This document shows positions 1 through 8,775 of a stretch of 64,000 nucleotides of DNA, piece by piece. The stretch spans positions 1 to 64,000 of the forward strand of contig NZ_WUEY01000015.1 of assembly GCF_010668395.1 (NCBI RefSeq), written 5' to 3'. Position 1 is the stretch's first letter; every line of letters begins with the position of its first letter. The notes beneath the pieces were generated by a model that was not told the origin of the DNA, made no database searches, and was given only the letters and a program-made list of their open reading frames with translations. The translations under genes were made by a program, and so were the position numbers. The DNA comes from Martinezella lusitana. GTDB taxonomy: Bacteria > Pseudomonadota > Alphaproteobacteria > Rhizobiales > Rhizobiaceae.

Positions 1-54
1 GAAAAGGCCGACAAAGCTTCCGACTTTGCCGACCTCTTTAATCGTAGCTACTAA
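1..54 (+). CDS. tnpA: IS200/IS605-family transposase TnpA, C-terminal fragment (cut by window edge)
   Basis: The 17 codons before the TAA at 52-54 encode the same C-terminal residues (ending DLFNRSY) as the complete TnpA copies at 18192 and 61026. The rest of the gene lies to the left of the window, so this is an edge truncation and there is no sign of decay. Confidence 0.88.
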   Translation, partial: EKADKASDFADLFNRSY

Positions 55-127
55 GCACTAACAAAACCACTTCTAGTGGTTCAAGCGCAGCGTTTCAAAC
101 CTCCACCTTTGGTGGAGGTCATGACTT
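1..127 (+). mobile_element. IS200-type element, copy 1, right end only (truncated by window start)
   Basis: The first 127 bases are the reverse complement of the right-end portion of the two complete elements at 18119-18742 and 60953-61576. It holds the last codons of tnpA, a small stem-loop (AACCACT/AGTGGTT, about 64-80) and the terminal hairpin CCTCCACC-TTT-GGTGGAGG at 100-118. The part shared by all three copies ends at about base 127. This copy is inverted relative to the other two. The end abuts, and slightly enters, the 3' end of mobB. Confidence 0.9.
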
Positions 128-652
128 TGCCGGCGTGTCCAGGCCGACCGCCGCGGCAATGAAATCGGCAATGGCAAGAGTGTCATCGAGGTCGAAGACG
201 GGAAGCGAACCGGCATCCTCTACGGGATGATCGGCGGCGATGGCGACGATATGCCCATCGTGCGGAGCGAGCGGTTCGCGGTTGGATGCTTGCAACCGGC
301 GGGCCTCGATCTTGGGGATCGGCTCGCGCTTGTAGCCTTCGATCAATACGAGGTCGCAAGGGGCGAGGCGTGCCAATATCTCTTCGAAACCCGGTTCGGG
401 TTCGCCACGCAGCTCGTGCATGATGGCGTAACGCGTCCCGGAAACGATGGTGACCTCATGGGCTCCCGCCTCGCGATGGCGGAAGCTGTCGGCGCCGACC
501 TTGTCGATATCGAAATCATGATGCGCATGCTTGATCGTCGAAATCCGATAGCCTCTCCGGGTGAACTCGGTCACCAAGCGCACGGCAAGGCCGGTCTTGC
601 CGGAGTTCTTCCATCCCGCGATGCCGAAGATTCTGGGCCGTGATGTCGTCAT
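119..652 (-). CDS. mobB: Molybdopterin-guanine dinucleotide biosynthesis adapter protein MobB
   Basis: This 177-residue GTP-binding protein assists attachment of GMP to molybdopterin, the last step in making the MGD form of the molybdenum cofactor. The N-terminus carries a P-loop (GWKNSGKTGL, residues 13-22), followed by the MobB-typical KHAHHDFDID and a later LVLIEGYKRE segment. The ATG at 650-652 overlaps the mobA stop codon (ATGA), so the two are translationally coupled. Oddity: the last three codons (AAG TCA TGA, 127-119) fall in the stretch shared by all three IS200 copies, so the insertion supplies the stop codon and the final residues. The core domain looks intact, so the protein is probably functional. 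Family assignment is firm. Confidence 0.92.
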   Translation of the reverse strand: MTTSRPRIFGIAGWKNSGKTGLAVRLVTEFTRRGYRISTIKHAHHDFDIDKVGADSFRHREAGAHEVTIVSGTRYAIMHELRGEPEPGFEEILARLAPCDLVLIEGYKREPIPKIEARRLQASNREPLAPHDGHIVAIAADHPVEDAGSLPVFDLDDTLAIADFIAAAVGLDTPAKS

Positions 653-1299
653 GGCATGCTTTCCAGTGCCGCCAGCCATTTCTCCGCTTCGATCAGATCG
701 GCAGGCGTATTGATGTTGAAGAAAGGGTCGAGAGGGCCGATCGGTGTTTCGACCGCGGCAAAATCCACGCGCCGGACCTGATGGCGGGCAAGAAAATCCC
801 TGACGCGCCGCTTTTCGTCGGAGACGATCCACGTTCCCAAGTCGGCGGCGATGGAGACCGGCCAGAGGCCGAAAACGGGATGGTCCTGGCTCAGCGACGC
901 TGCGATCGCAATCTCGTTGGGGCCTTCGATGGCCTGTGCCAGCCGTGGAGCAAGGTCGAGCGGAAAGAAGGGGCTGTCTATGGGGAGCGTCGCGACGTGA
1001 GAGGCGTGAGGATAGCGCAATGTCGTGTCCTGCATTGCGGCAAGCACGCCCGCAAGTGGCCCGAGCTTCCCGGGGATCCGGTCGGGAACGAGGTCCATCC
1101 CCATGGTGTCGGGCCAATCGGTGTCGGCATTGAGCGCGATCGGCTTCATCTGCCGCTGCGCGATGCGTGCGGCGATGCGAGCGAGCAGACTCTCTTCGCC
1201 AAGCAGGGAAAATGCCTTGTTTGCGCCCATGCGGCTCGATCGTCCTCCCGCAAGGAGAACGACGGGAATGTCTTCCGTATTGGCGATGAAGCCGGGCAT
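649..1299 (-). CDS. mobA: Molybdenum cofactor guanylyltransferase MobA
   Basis: MobA transfers GMP from GTP to molybdopterin in the cytoplasm. The 216-residue protein starts with the nucleotidyltransferase signature VVLLAGGRSSRMG (about residues 13-25), with a conserved lysine shortly after, and has GPLAGVLAA and LPIDSPFF segments that place substrate and metal (family knowledge). I chose the ATG at 1297-1299, which puts the LAGGxSxRMG motif close to the N-terminus as usual and has GAGGT upstream; an in-frame start at 1407 would add a low-complexity extension running into the preceding permease gene. It is followed directly by mobB and preceded by the permease gene 10 bases upstream, so co-transcription is likely. 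Confidence 0.92.
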   Translation of the reverse strand: MPGFIANTEDIPVVLLAGGRSSRMGANKAFSLLGEESLLARIAARIAQRQMKPIALNADTDWPDTMGMDLVPDRIPGKLGPLAGVLAAMQDTTLRYPHASHVATLPIDSPFFPLDLAPRLAQAIEGPNEIAIAASLSQDHPVFGLWPVSIAADLGTWIVSDEKRRVRDFLARHQVRRVDFAAVETPIGPLDPFFNINTPADLIEAEKWLAALESMP

Positions 1300-1309
1300 G
1301 GTTGCGACC

Positions 1310-2272
1310 TCAGGCGGGAACGCGGGGTTCTGATTCCTGCGCGACAGGCTCGGCGCTCCGCCGCTTGCTTTCGCGATAGAAGGTATAGATGCCGGAGGCG
1401 ATGACAATGGCCGCGCCGAGGATGGACCAGCCGTCCGGCATTTCCCCGAAGGCGATCAGGCCCAGCAGGGTGGACCAGATGAGGCTCAGATAGCGGAATG
1501 GCGCGACGAAGGAGATTTCGCCCATGCGCATTGCAAGGATGACCGCCTGATAGCCGATCAGCACGAGAACGGAGGCCAAAAGGATCTGGAGAAGCGATGT
1601 CGTGCTCACCGGCTGCCAGCCGCCAAAGGGAACGATGCACAAGGCTCCGAAGACGGAAATGGATATGGCGGTGCAGAGCGTGACCATCAGCGACGGCACC
1701 TCCTTGTCGATGCAGCGCGTCGCCAGATCGCGGGCCGCGGTTGCAAACATGCAGGCGATGGCAAGGAGGGCGGCCGTCGTGAACCCTTCGCGACCGGGCC
1801 GGATGATGATGAGCACGCCGACGAAACCAACCGCGATCGCCGTCCAGCGCCTCCATCCCACCGGCTCCTTCAGGAAGATCATTGCGCCGAGCGTCACGGC
1901 AAGGGGCACTGCCTGCTGGATAGCGGAGGCATTGGCGATGGGCATCATTCCAAGAGCGGTGATATAGGTTGCCGCCGCCGTCGCTTCACAGGCGATGCGC
2001 AGCGCGATCATCGGCTGGAGCATGACCTTCCAGGATCGCAGGGCGCCCATGCGGCGGGCGAGGAGATAAACGAAAAAACTCGTGAACAAGCCGCGAATGA
2101 AGATGATTTCGCCTGCGTTCATGGAGGCGATAACCGCCTTGGACAGCGCATCGCTGCAGGAGAAACCGGCCATGGATGCAGCCATGAAAAGCGCACCCTG
2201 CGTATTCTTGGTCAGTCGCATGAGAAAATTGAGTCCCCCGAGGTATTCGTCTGGAGTAGCGCCGTTTTCCAT
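1310..2272 (-). CDS. DMT-superfamily (EamA) permease
   Basis: This 320-residue integral membrane protein has about ten hydrophobic helices arranged as two EamA repeats, the usual drug/metabolite transporter layout. Typical EamA features visible are the ALGMMPIANASAIQQAVPL and FGEMPDGWSILGAAIVIASG segments, one in each repeat. The substrate cannot be told from sequence. An alternative in-frame ATG at 2219-2221 would remove 17 residues and give a more usual N-terminus. It precedes mobA-mobB by 10 bases on the same strand, which may be a shared transcript rather than a shared function. Three direct repeats of GATTGTGCG lie just upstream (2284-2379). Confidence 0.85.
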   Translation of the reverse strand: MENGATPDEYLGGLNFLMRLTKNTQGALFMAASMAGFSCSDALSKAVIASMNAGEIIFIRGLFTSFFVYLLARRMGALRSWKVMLQPMIALRIACEATAAATYITALGMMPIANASAIQQAVPLAVTLGAMIFLKEPVGWRRWTAIAVGFVGVLIIIRPGREGFTTAALLAIACMFATAARDLATRCIDKEVPSLMVTLCTAISISVFGALCIVPFGGWQPVSTTSLLQILLASVLVLIGYQAVILAMRMGEISFVAPFRYLSLIWSTLLGLIAFGEMPDGWSILGAAIVIASGIYTFYRESKRRSAEPVAQESEPRVPA

Positions 2273-2283
2273 AAATTGGAATC

Positions 2284-2379
2284 GATTGTGCGCCTGCCTT
2301 GGCCGAATTCGATTGTGCGCTGCGGTGGAGTTGTTGCGCCTGGAACAGTTTTTTCGCGCAATGGTCGTATGATTGTGCG
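2284..2379. repeat. Three direct repeats of GATTGTGCG upstream of the DMT permease gene
   Basis: GATTGTGCG occurs at 2284-2292, 2311-2319 and 2371-2379, starting 12 bases upstream of the permease start. The spacings (27 and 60 bases) do not all match whole helical turns. They may be regulator sites or chance; no family consensus is recognised. Confidence 0.4.
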
Positions 2380-2555
2380 GTGGTTGTAAGATTTTTGCCG
2401 ATATGGCGGCTTTTGCTCGGGCAATTAATTCTTATTCAATCTTATTTCCCGACGCTCGCTGCGGTTTTGCATGAGGCATAAGCCCTACCGCAGCGCAGCA
2501 GGAATGACGATCCCGCCTTCGCTGGAGATTTTTAATAATCCAGTTGAGGCGCCGC

Positions 2556-5105
2556 ATGTTTTTCATTGATCGTCTTTTGCAAGGCCGCAGGATTGTCACC
2601 AAGGTTCTTATTTTCGTGGTGCCGCTGGTGGTTCTCATCGCCGGTGTCGGCCTGGCCGGTTATCACACGGCCAATATTCTGAACGGTCATATGACCGTGA
2701 CGCGCGCCACGATCGAAAATATCAGCGACTTCGAAAACCTGCAGGCGGCGCTGCAGGAGTTTACCGCTTCGCCGTCCGAAGAGACGCGCCAGGCGCTGGC
2801 GGATAAAATCGATGCACAGGAGCAGGGCGTCCATCGTCTGAGCGGGCTGTTGAGCGACGATCAGCGGGCCAAGATCGTTCAGGTCAGCGAGCTTGCCGCC
2901 AAGATGCGTGCGCAGGAGACAACGCTCTGGGCGATCCGCCAGAAGCAGGACAGCGATGTCGATGCCATCCAGAAGGCGGTGCAAAGCATCGAGGCGATCG
3001 CCAAGGCGGCCGGCAAGCAGATCGACATCATCCGCAAGGATTTCAGCGACAAGGAAACCTTCGCCAAGGAACTGCTCTACGATGCCGCTGCCTATAAGGG
3101 CCTGTCGGAGAAGATGAGCAACTTGCGTATCCAGGTGCAGATGGCGGCCGATTCCACCGAAGAGATTTCGGACGCGCGCACCTACGCCGATGCCATTCTC
3201 AAGCAGGTAACCGTTTCCAAGGCGCTGGTCTCCAAGCGTGGCGCTCCTCTCGTTGCGAACGCTTCCGATGCCGCCGACAAGCTCGACGCAGTGCTGAAAA
3301 GCTCCGGCACGCCCGACCAGAAGGTCGAGGCGATGGGGCCGATCCTGCAGAGCTTCGTGAAGATCGAGGGAGAAATGACCCTGCAGTCGGCCAAGAACAG
3401 CGATACCGCTGCCGATCGCTTTGTCAGCCTCGACAAGATTATCGACGGCCAGAAAGAGCTTCTGGATCATGTCGACCAGGCCCTTGGTGTTGTCGACCGC
3501 CTAACGCTGCATGCGTCTCGTATGGAAAATGTCCGTGACTCAGCATCGCGCGATCTCGTCCTTGCGGATCTCAAGGATCTGCAGGCGGCCGCTGCCCGCA
3601 TTTCGGAGCTTGGACAGACCAACGCCACCATGCGTGATTTCACGGCGCACATGAAGCCGTTGATCGATGGCCTCACCAATGGATCGGCCGATCTGCTGCA
3701 AACCGCGGCCGACTGGAAGACGACGCGCGTGCAGTCCAATGGCCTGCTCGCCGAAGCGATGACCTCGCTGCGCGGCTTCGTCGCCCAGGCCCAGGAGCTC
3801 GGCAAGGAAGACAGCGAGCGTTCGGCCAATGTCTCGGTCATCGCCATGATCGTCGGTACGCTGCTTGCCATCGTCGGCGGCCTGATGCTGGTCGAGACCT
3901 TGCGCGGCCCGCTGAAGCGCGTCACCGAAATCATGACGCGCCTTGCAAGCGGCGACCTCGAGGTGGCGATCGACGGCCGCAATCGCGGCGACGAGATCGG
4001 CGACATGGTGCGCTCGGTCAGCGTCTTCCGCGATGCGGCGCTCGAGAATGTTCGATTGGAGCGAGAAGCCGAGAGCGCCCGCGCGTTGTCGGCAGAGGAG
4101 GCGGCCCGCCGCGCCGCCGAACGCTCCCGCATCGAGGCCGAGCAGAAGCAGGCGCTCAATGCGCTGGCCGACGTTCTCGCAAAGCTTGCCGACGGCAATC
4201 TGGAAGAGGGCATGCGCGAGGATCTCTCCGCCGACTTCGTGGAAATGGCCTTCACCTACAATCATGCCGTCGAAGCCCTTCGCGAGACTTTGACGGATGT
4301 CCGTTATACCGCTGAAGAGATCAAGGGCGGCACCGGCAACCTTGCCATGTCGGCTGACGATCTGGCGCGGCGCACCGAACAGCAGGCCGCTGCCCTCGAA
4401 GAAAGCTCGCGCGCGCTGCATCGCCTGAGCGACGTCGTACGCTCGACCGCCGATCGCGCGCGGCAGACGGCGAGCTCCGTCAACGAAACGCAGGCCTACG
4501 CGACACAGTCCGGCGAGGTGGTCGCCAAGGCTGTGGGCGCCATGAGCGAGATCAACCGCTCGTCGGAGAAGATCGCCACCATCATCGGCGTCATCGACGA
4601 AATCGCCTTCCAGACCAACTTGCTGGCGCTGAATGCCGGCGTCGAGGCTGCCCGCGCTGGCGAAGCGGGCCGCGGCTTTGCCGTGGTGGCGCAGGAAGTG
4701 CGCGAACTGGCGCAACGCTGCGCCAATGCTGCCAAGGAGATCAAGGGCCTGATTTCGGCAAGCTCCGCCCAGGTGCAGAACGGCGTTCATCTGGTCGAGC
4801 AGACCGGCGCGGCGCTGGCGGAGATCATCAGCCACGTCACCGGCGTCCAGAAGCTCGTTGCCGATATTTCTTCGGCTACCACCGAGCAGTCGACCGGGAT
4901 CGAGGAAGTGACCCGCGCCGTTGCCGAAGTGGAGCTGATCACCCAGCGCAATGCGGCCATGGTCGAAGAAAACAACGCCGAGATCCACGGTCTGCGCCAG
5001 CGTGTCGATACGTTGTCCGAAAAGATCGACCGCTTCCGGACCGGTGAAGACGAGGTGAATTACGCGGAGTACGGCAACGCGGAGGCGCGCTATCGCGCCG
5101 CGTAG
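2556..5105 (+). CDS. Methyl-accepting chemotaxis protein
   Basis: An 849-residue membrane chemoreceptor. A first transmembrane helix lies near residues 12-35 and a second near 425-447, enclosing a periplasmic sensor region of about 390 residues that is mostly helical. A HAMP domain follows (about 447-500), then a second HAMP-like linker and the signalling domain. The hairpin tip (IDEIAFQTNLLALNAG followed by EAARAGE) is near residues 676-705 and is the part that contacts CheA/CheW in this family. The ATG at 2556 is chosen because GAGG at 2546-2549 sits six bases upstream; a TTG at 2544 is less likely. No che genes are nearby, so it is an orphan receptor. A terminator follows at 5144. Confidence 0.93.
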   Translation: MFFIDRLLQGRRIVTKVLIFVVPLVVLIAGVGLAGYHTANILNGHMTVTRATIENISDFENLQAALQEFTASPSEETRQALADKIDAQEQGVHRLSGLLSDDQRAKIVQVSELAAKMRAQETTLWAIRQKQDSDVDAIQKAVQSIEAIAKAAGKQIDIIRKDFSDKETFAKELLYDAAAYKGLSEKMSNLRIQVQMAADSTEEISDARTYADAILKQVTVSKALVSKRGAPLVANASDAADKLDAVLKSSGTPDQKVEAMGPILQSFVKIEGEMTLQSAKNSDTAADRFVSLDKIIDGQKELLDHVDQALGVVDRLTLHASRMENVRDSASRDLVLADLKDLQAAAARISELGQTNATMRDFTAHMKPLIDGLTNGSADLLQTAADWKTTRVQSNGLLAEAMTSLRGFVAQAQELGKEDSERSANVSVIAMIVGTLLAIVGGLMLVETLRGPLKRVTEIMTRLASGDLEVAIDGRNRGDEIGDMVRSVSVFRDAALENVRLEREAESARALSAEEAARRAAERSRIEAEQKQALNALADVLAKLADGNLEEGMREDLSADFVEMAFTYNHAVEALRETLTDVRYTAEEIKGGTGNLAMSADDLARRTEQQAAALEESSRALHRLSDVVRSTADRARQTASSVNETQAYATQSGEVVAKAVGAMSEINRSSEKIATIIGVIDEIAFQTNLLALNAGVEAARAGEAGRGFAVVAQEVRELAQRCANAAKEIKGLISASSAQVQNGVHLVEQTGAALAEIISHVTGVQKLVADISSATTEQSTGIEEVTRAVAEVELITQRNAAMVEENNAEIHGLRQRVDTLSEKIDRFRTGEDEVNYAEYGNAEARYRAA

Positions 5106-5143
5106 CGAGGGTGTCTACCAAAGAAACGCCATCACGAACAACA

Positions 5144-5170
5144 GCGCCGGGCCCATGGTCCGGCGCTTTC
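5144..5170 (+). terminator. Intrinsic terminator after the chemoreceptor gene
   Basis: GCGCCGG (5144-5150) pairs with CCGGCGC (5160-5166) and is followed by TTTC. It lies between the convergent chemoreceptor and hydrolase genes. Confidence 0.7.
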
Positions 5171-5210
5171 GATTGAGGCTTACTGCGGCGTTCGTCACGA
5201 GGCCGGCGAG

Positions 5211-5963
5211 TTACCGGCCGAGATGAAGCGTTTCGCCATCGGCGGGGATCAGCAGCCGCGAGGGATCGAGACCGGCAGCATCTGCCGCCTGGCGGAGATC
5301 GTGCCGCGTCACGGTGGCGTGATCGAGCGCTTCCATATGGGTTGCGACGATGGTCGCCTGAGGCGCCATGCGGCTGACTTCCAGCGTCTGCTCCGCATCC
5401 ATGACGATCAGATCGCCGTCCCAGCGTGCGCCGCAGGAGTGCGTGACGATGATGTCGGGCGAAACTTGCCGGATCGTCTCGACGACCGGCGGATAAAGCA
5501 CCGTATCGCCTGCCCAGTAGACGGTAGGCTCGCCTGCCGCCTCCAGCGTGAAGCCGATCACGGAGCCCATCTTCTCTGCTACGGGGCCGACGCCATGGCT
5601 GCCTTGGCGCGGCGTGATCGTCAGCCCTTGCCATACGGTTGATTCGGTGAGGGGCGTGACATCTGTGAAGCCGGCCTCGCGGATATTCTCTTCGTTGCCG
5701 GGTTGGCAGAGGATCGGCAGCGACTTCGGGACGCGCTCTTTCGCCACACTATCGAAATGATCGGTGTGCAGATGCGACACGATCACCAGTTCGACGCCCT
5801 CGAGGATGTCGTCGATCGGGCGCGGCAGCTCCGTCATCGGGTTGGGGGAACGGCCGGTGAAGGATGGAAGACTGTGGCGCGGCGCGAAATAGGGATCGAT
5901 CAGCAGCACATGGCCGCCATAGATTACCTTCAGCGTCGCATTGCGAATAAGCTCAAGCTGCAT
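5211..5963 (-). CDS. Metallo-beta-lactamase-fold metal-dependent hydrolase
   Basis: This 250-residue cytoplasmic protein carries the metal-binding HLHTDHFD motif (residues about 64-71), plus later WAGDT and ATHMEA segments that supply the remaining metal ligands in the UlaG-like branch of the metallo-beta-lactamase fold. No signal peptide is present. The gene lies 20 bases after moaA on the same strand, so it may be co-transcribed, but nothing ties it to molybdopterin synthesis. The physiological substrate is unknown; related proteins include lactonases and phosphodiesterases. Confidence 0.82.
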   Translation of the reverse strand: MQLELIRNATLKVIYGGHVLLIDPYFAPRHSLPSFTGRSPNPMTELPRPIDDILEGVELVIVSHLHTDHFDSVAKERVPKSLPILCQPGNEENIREAGFTDVTPLTESTVWQGLTITPRQGSHGVGPVAEKMGSVIGFTLEAAGEPTVYWAGDTVLYPPVVETIRQVSPDIIVTHSCGARWDGDLIVMDAEQTLEVSRMAPQATIVATHMEALDHATVTRHDLRQAADAAGLDPSRLLIPADGETLHLGR

Positions 5964-5983
5964 GTTGATTTTCTCGATGGGGT

Positions 5984-7033
5984 TTAGCCGCCGGTGACAC
6001 TCATGTGGCGTGAGACCGCCGGCCGATTGTGCGTGCGGTCGATGATGAAATCGTGGCCTTTCGGCTTGCGGGTAATCGCTTCGTCGATTGCGGTGTGCAG
6101 CAGGGCGTCGTTTTCGCTGGCGCGTAGCGCCGTGCGCAGGTCCGCCGCGTCATTCTGGCCAAGGCACATGTAGAGCGTGCCCGTGCAGGTGAGCCGCACG
6201 CGGTTGCAGCTCTCGCAGAAATTATGGGTCATCGGCGTAATGAAGCCGAGGCGGCCGCCGGTTTCGGCGACTTCGACATAGCGGGCCGGTCCACCCGTCT
6301 TGTAGGGAATGTCGCTCAGCGTGAACTGGCGCTCGAGATCGGCGCGCAACTCGGAGAGCGGCAGGTACTGGTCGGTGCGATCCTCATCGATCTCGCCCAT
6401 GGGCATCGTTTCGATGACGGTCAGGTCCATGCCGCGACCATGCGCAAAGCGCAGCAGCTCGGGAATTTCGGTCTCGTTGAAGCCCTTGAGCGCGACTGTA
6501 TTCAGCTTGATTTTCAGGCCAGCCCTTTGCGCCGCATCGATTCCCTCCATGACCTTGGAGAAGTCTCCCCAGCGGGTAATGGCGTGGAACTTGTCGGGAT
6601 CGAGCGTGTCGAGGGATACGTTGATGCGCCTGACGCCGCAATCGTAAAGCTCGTCGGCATGGCGTGCGAGCTGCGAGCCGTTCGTCGTCAGCGTCAATTC
6701 GTCGAGATCGCCTTTTTGGACGCTCTTGCCGAGCTGCCGGACCAGAAACATGATGTTCTTGCGCACCAGCGGCTCGCCGCCGGTAAGCCTGATCTTGCGC
6801 ACGCCCTTGGCGATGAAGGCGGAACAGAGCCGGTCGAGTTCCTCGAGGGTCAAGAGATCCTTCTTCGGCAAGAAGGTCATGTGCTCGGCCATGCAGTAGG
6901 TGCAGCGGAAATCGCAGCGATCAGTAACCGAAACACGCAAATAGGTGACGGCGCGACCGAAAGGGTCGATCATGGGGGTCGCATCCGCCTGAAGCGGCGA
7001 TGCGTTGCCAATGTTGCCGACGATGGTGTTCAC
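5984..7033 (-). CDS. moaA: GTP 3',8-cyclase MoaA (molybdenum cofactor biosynthesis)
   Basis: A 349-residue radical SAM enzyme that, with MoaC, converts GTP to cyclic pyranopterin monophosphate. The N-terminal cluster motif CDFRCTYC (about residues 38-45), the LTGGEPL segment and the C-terminal second-cluster cysteines (FCESCNRVRLTCTG) are all present, as is the terminal GG required in this family. Length is normal. It is transcribed away from the DUF971 gene with about 130 bases between them. moaA, mobA and mobB within 7 kb suggest a loose molybdenum-cofactor neighbourhood. Confidence 0.96.
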   Translation of the reverse strand: MNTIVGNIGNASPLQADATPMIDPFGRAVTYLRVSVTDRCDFRCTYCMAEHMTFLPKKDLLTLEELDRLCSAFIAKGVRKIRLTGGEPLVRKNIMFLVRQLGKSVQKGDLDELTLTTNGSQLARHADELYDCGVRRINVSLDTLDPDKFHAITRWGDFSKVMEGIDAAQRAGLKIKLNTVALKGFNETEIPELLRFAHGRGMDLTVIETMPMGEIDEDRTDQYLPLSELRADLERQFTLSDIPYKTGGPARYVEVAETGGRLGFITPMTHNFCESCNRVRLTCTGTLYMCLGQNDAADLRTALRASENDALLHTAIDEAITRKPKGHDFIIDRTHNRPAVSRHMSVTGG

Positions 7034-7166
7034 TCATGCCTCCGTTAGATTCCTAATGTGGGCATAGGCGATTGTTGCGTCAAGGAAAATGCTTTTCGAT
7101 TACACTTGCGCGTGACAGAGCGGCGGCATAATTCTCGGAATGACACTGAAAGGCGTGGGGAAATCG

Positions 7167-7541
7167 ATGAGCGACGTTTGGCCGACCGAATTGCGGGTAT
7201 CGAAAGACCGTCATCACCTCAGGGTGACATTCGATAACGGCGCGAGCTTCGACCTGCCGGCGGAAATGCTGCGCGTGCTGTCGCCTTCGGCCGAGGTGCA
7301 GGGGCATGGCCCGGGACAGAAAGTCACCGTACCGGGCAAGCGCAATGTCGGCATCATGTCCATCACGCCGACCGGCAACTATGCCGTGCGCATCGGATTC
7401 GACGACATGCATGACACGGGCATCTTCACATGGTCCTATCTGCGCGAACTCGGCGAGAAGGGTCATGAGCTTTTCGCGGCCTATGAGGCCGAATTGAAGG
7501 AAAAGGGTCTCAGTCGCGACCCGAGCGGAAGGCCGCACTAG
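7167..7541 (+). CDS. DUF971 (gamma-butyrobetaine hydroxylase-like N-terminal domain) protein
   Basis: A 124-residue single-domain protein of the DUF971 family, seen from the WPTELRVSKDRHHLRVTFD start, the central EVQGHGPGQK and the IGFDDMHDTGIFTWSYL segment typical of the family. In eukaryotes this domain caps gamma-butyrobetaine hydroxylase; in bacteria it stands alone and has been linked to Fe-S proteins. I chose the ATG at 7167 because GGGGA lies about six bases upstream and the motif starts directly; an in-frame ATG at 7140 would add nine residues. The ltrA gene follows 34 bases later. Confidence 0.85.
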   Translation: MSDVWPTELRVSKDRHHLRVTFDNGASFDLPAEMLRVLSPSAEVQGHGPGQKVTVPGKRNVGIMSITPTGNYAVRIGFDDMHDTGIFTWSYLRELGEKGHELFAAYEAELKEKGLSRDPSGRPH

Positions 7542-7575
7542 CACAATCTCCATCAACGGAAAGAAGGGCGTAGGC

Positions 7576-8775
7576 ATGATCCTTGGGGGTAGGGAAAACT
7601 GGCTTCGCGCCAAGGGCAGCAAGAACGAGAGCAAGGTGTCTTTCGTCGAGCTGTTTTTCGATCTGGTGTTCGTTTTCTCGATTTCGCAGCTTGCGCACGC
7701 GCTGGCGGAGCATTTCACGCCGCTGGGGGCGCTCGAAGCCATCATGCTGATCTTCGCGGTATGGTGGGTCTGGGTTTTCACCGCATGGGTCACCAACTGG
7801 CTCGATCCGGATCGCATGCCGGTGCGCATCATGCTGTTCACGCTGATGTTCGCGGGGCTCATCCTCTCGGCCTCGATCCCCGAGGCTTTCGGCGAGAAGG
7901 CGATCTATTTTGCCGGTGCCTATGTCTTCATGCAGGTCGGCCGCTCGCTCTTCACGGTCTATGCCCTGAAGGATGCGAGCCAGGCCAACCATCGCAATTT
8001 TCTGCGCATCACGAGCTGGCTCGTGCTGTCAGCTGTCTTCTGGATCGCCGGCGCACTGATCGAAGGCGAGGCGAGGGTCATACTCTGGCTGATCGCCCTC
8101 GCCATCGAATACGCAGCGCCCGCGCTCGGCTTCCGGGTGCCCGGCCTCGGTAAGTCGACGACGGCGGACTGGGATGTATCGGGCGCGCATCTGGCGGAGC
8201 GTTGCGCGCTGTTCATCATCATCTGCCTCGGGGAAGCGGTGCTGCAGGCCGGCAAGACCTTTGCCGAGCAGCCGGTGACGCCTTTGATCGTGGCGGTGTT
8301 CATTACCGCTTTCGTCGGCACGGTTGCGCTCTGGTGGATCTATTTCCAGTTCGGCCATGAAAGGGCGGCTCATCGCATCGAGCATGACGACACGCCGGGC
8401 AGCATGGCGCGGCAGGCGTTTACCTACGCGCATATTCCCATCCTCGCCGGTATCATCCTCAGCGTCGTTGGCGATGAATTCCTGTTTGCGCATCCCCACG
8501 ATGCCGCCGACATGCATGCCGCGGCCGCCGTTCTCGGCGGCCCGGCGGTCTTTCTGTTTGGAAACCTGTGGTTCAAAGGGGTGACCACCGGTCGGCCGCC
8601 GCTGTCGCATATGGTGGGGCTCGCCGGGCTGGCGCTGCTGCTGCTGACCCTGCCGATGGTCGTGGTCTACCAGCTCGGCATTCTCGCAACGGCGGTGCTC
8701 GTCGTCGTCGCCATCTGGGAGTTTGCGTCTTTGAACCGCGTCGTTCCCTCCGCGCGCTCGGCCGGCGATCACTGA
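7576..8775 (+). CDS. ltrA: Low temperature requirement protein A (LtrA) family membrane protein
   Basis: A 399-residue polytopic membrane protein with roughly eleven or twelve hydrophobic helices. It opens with the family hallmark VSFVELFFDLVFVFSISQLA (about residues 22-41), where conserved acidic and aromatic residues precede the first helix. The family was named from a Listeria low-temperature mutant; its biochemical role is unknown. The 3' end overlaps the convergent marR-type gene by seven bases. Confidence 0.88.
   Translation: MILGGRENWLRAKGSKNESKVSFVELFFDLVFVFSISQLAHALAEHFTPLGALEAIMLIFAVWWVWVFTAWVTNWLDPDRMPVRIMLFTLMFAGLILSASIPEAFGEKAIYFAGAYVFMQVGRSLFTVYALKDASQANHRNFLRITSWLVLSAVFWIAGALIEGEARVILWLIALAIEYAAPALGFRVPGLGKSTTADWDVSGAHLAERCALFIIICLGEAVLQAGKTFAEQPVTPLIVAVFITAFVGTVALWWIYFQFGHERAAHRIEHDDTPGSMARQAFTYAHIPILAGIILSVVGDEFLFAHPHDAADMHAAAAVLGGPAVFLFGNLWFKGVTTGRPPLSHMVGLAGLALLLLTLPMVVVYQLGILATAVLVVVAIWEFASLNRVVPSARSAGDH

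Noticed and set aside
3540..4988. 482-codon frame antisense to the chemoreceptor gene
   Set aside because: The repetitive codon use of the coiled-coil signalling domain explains it.
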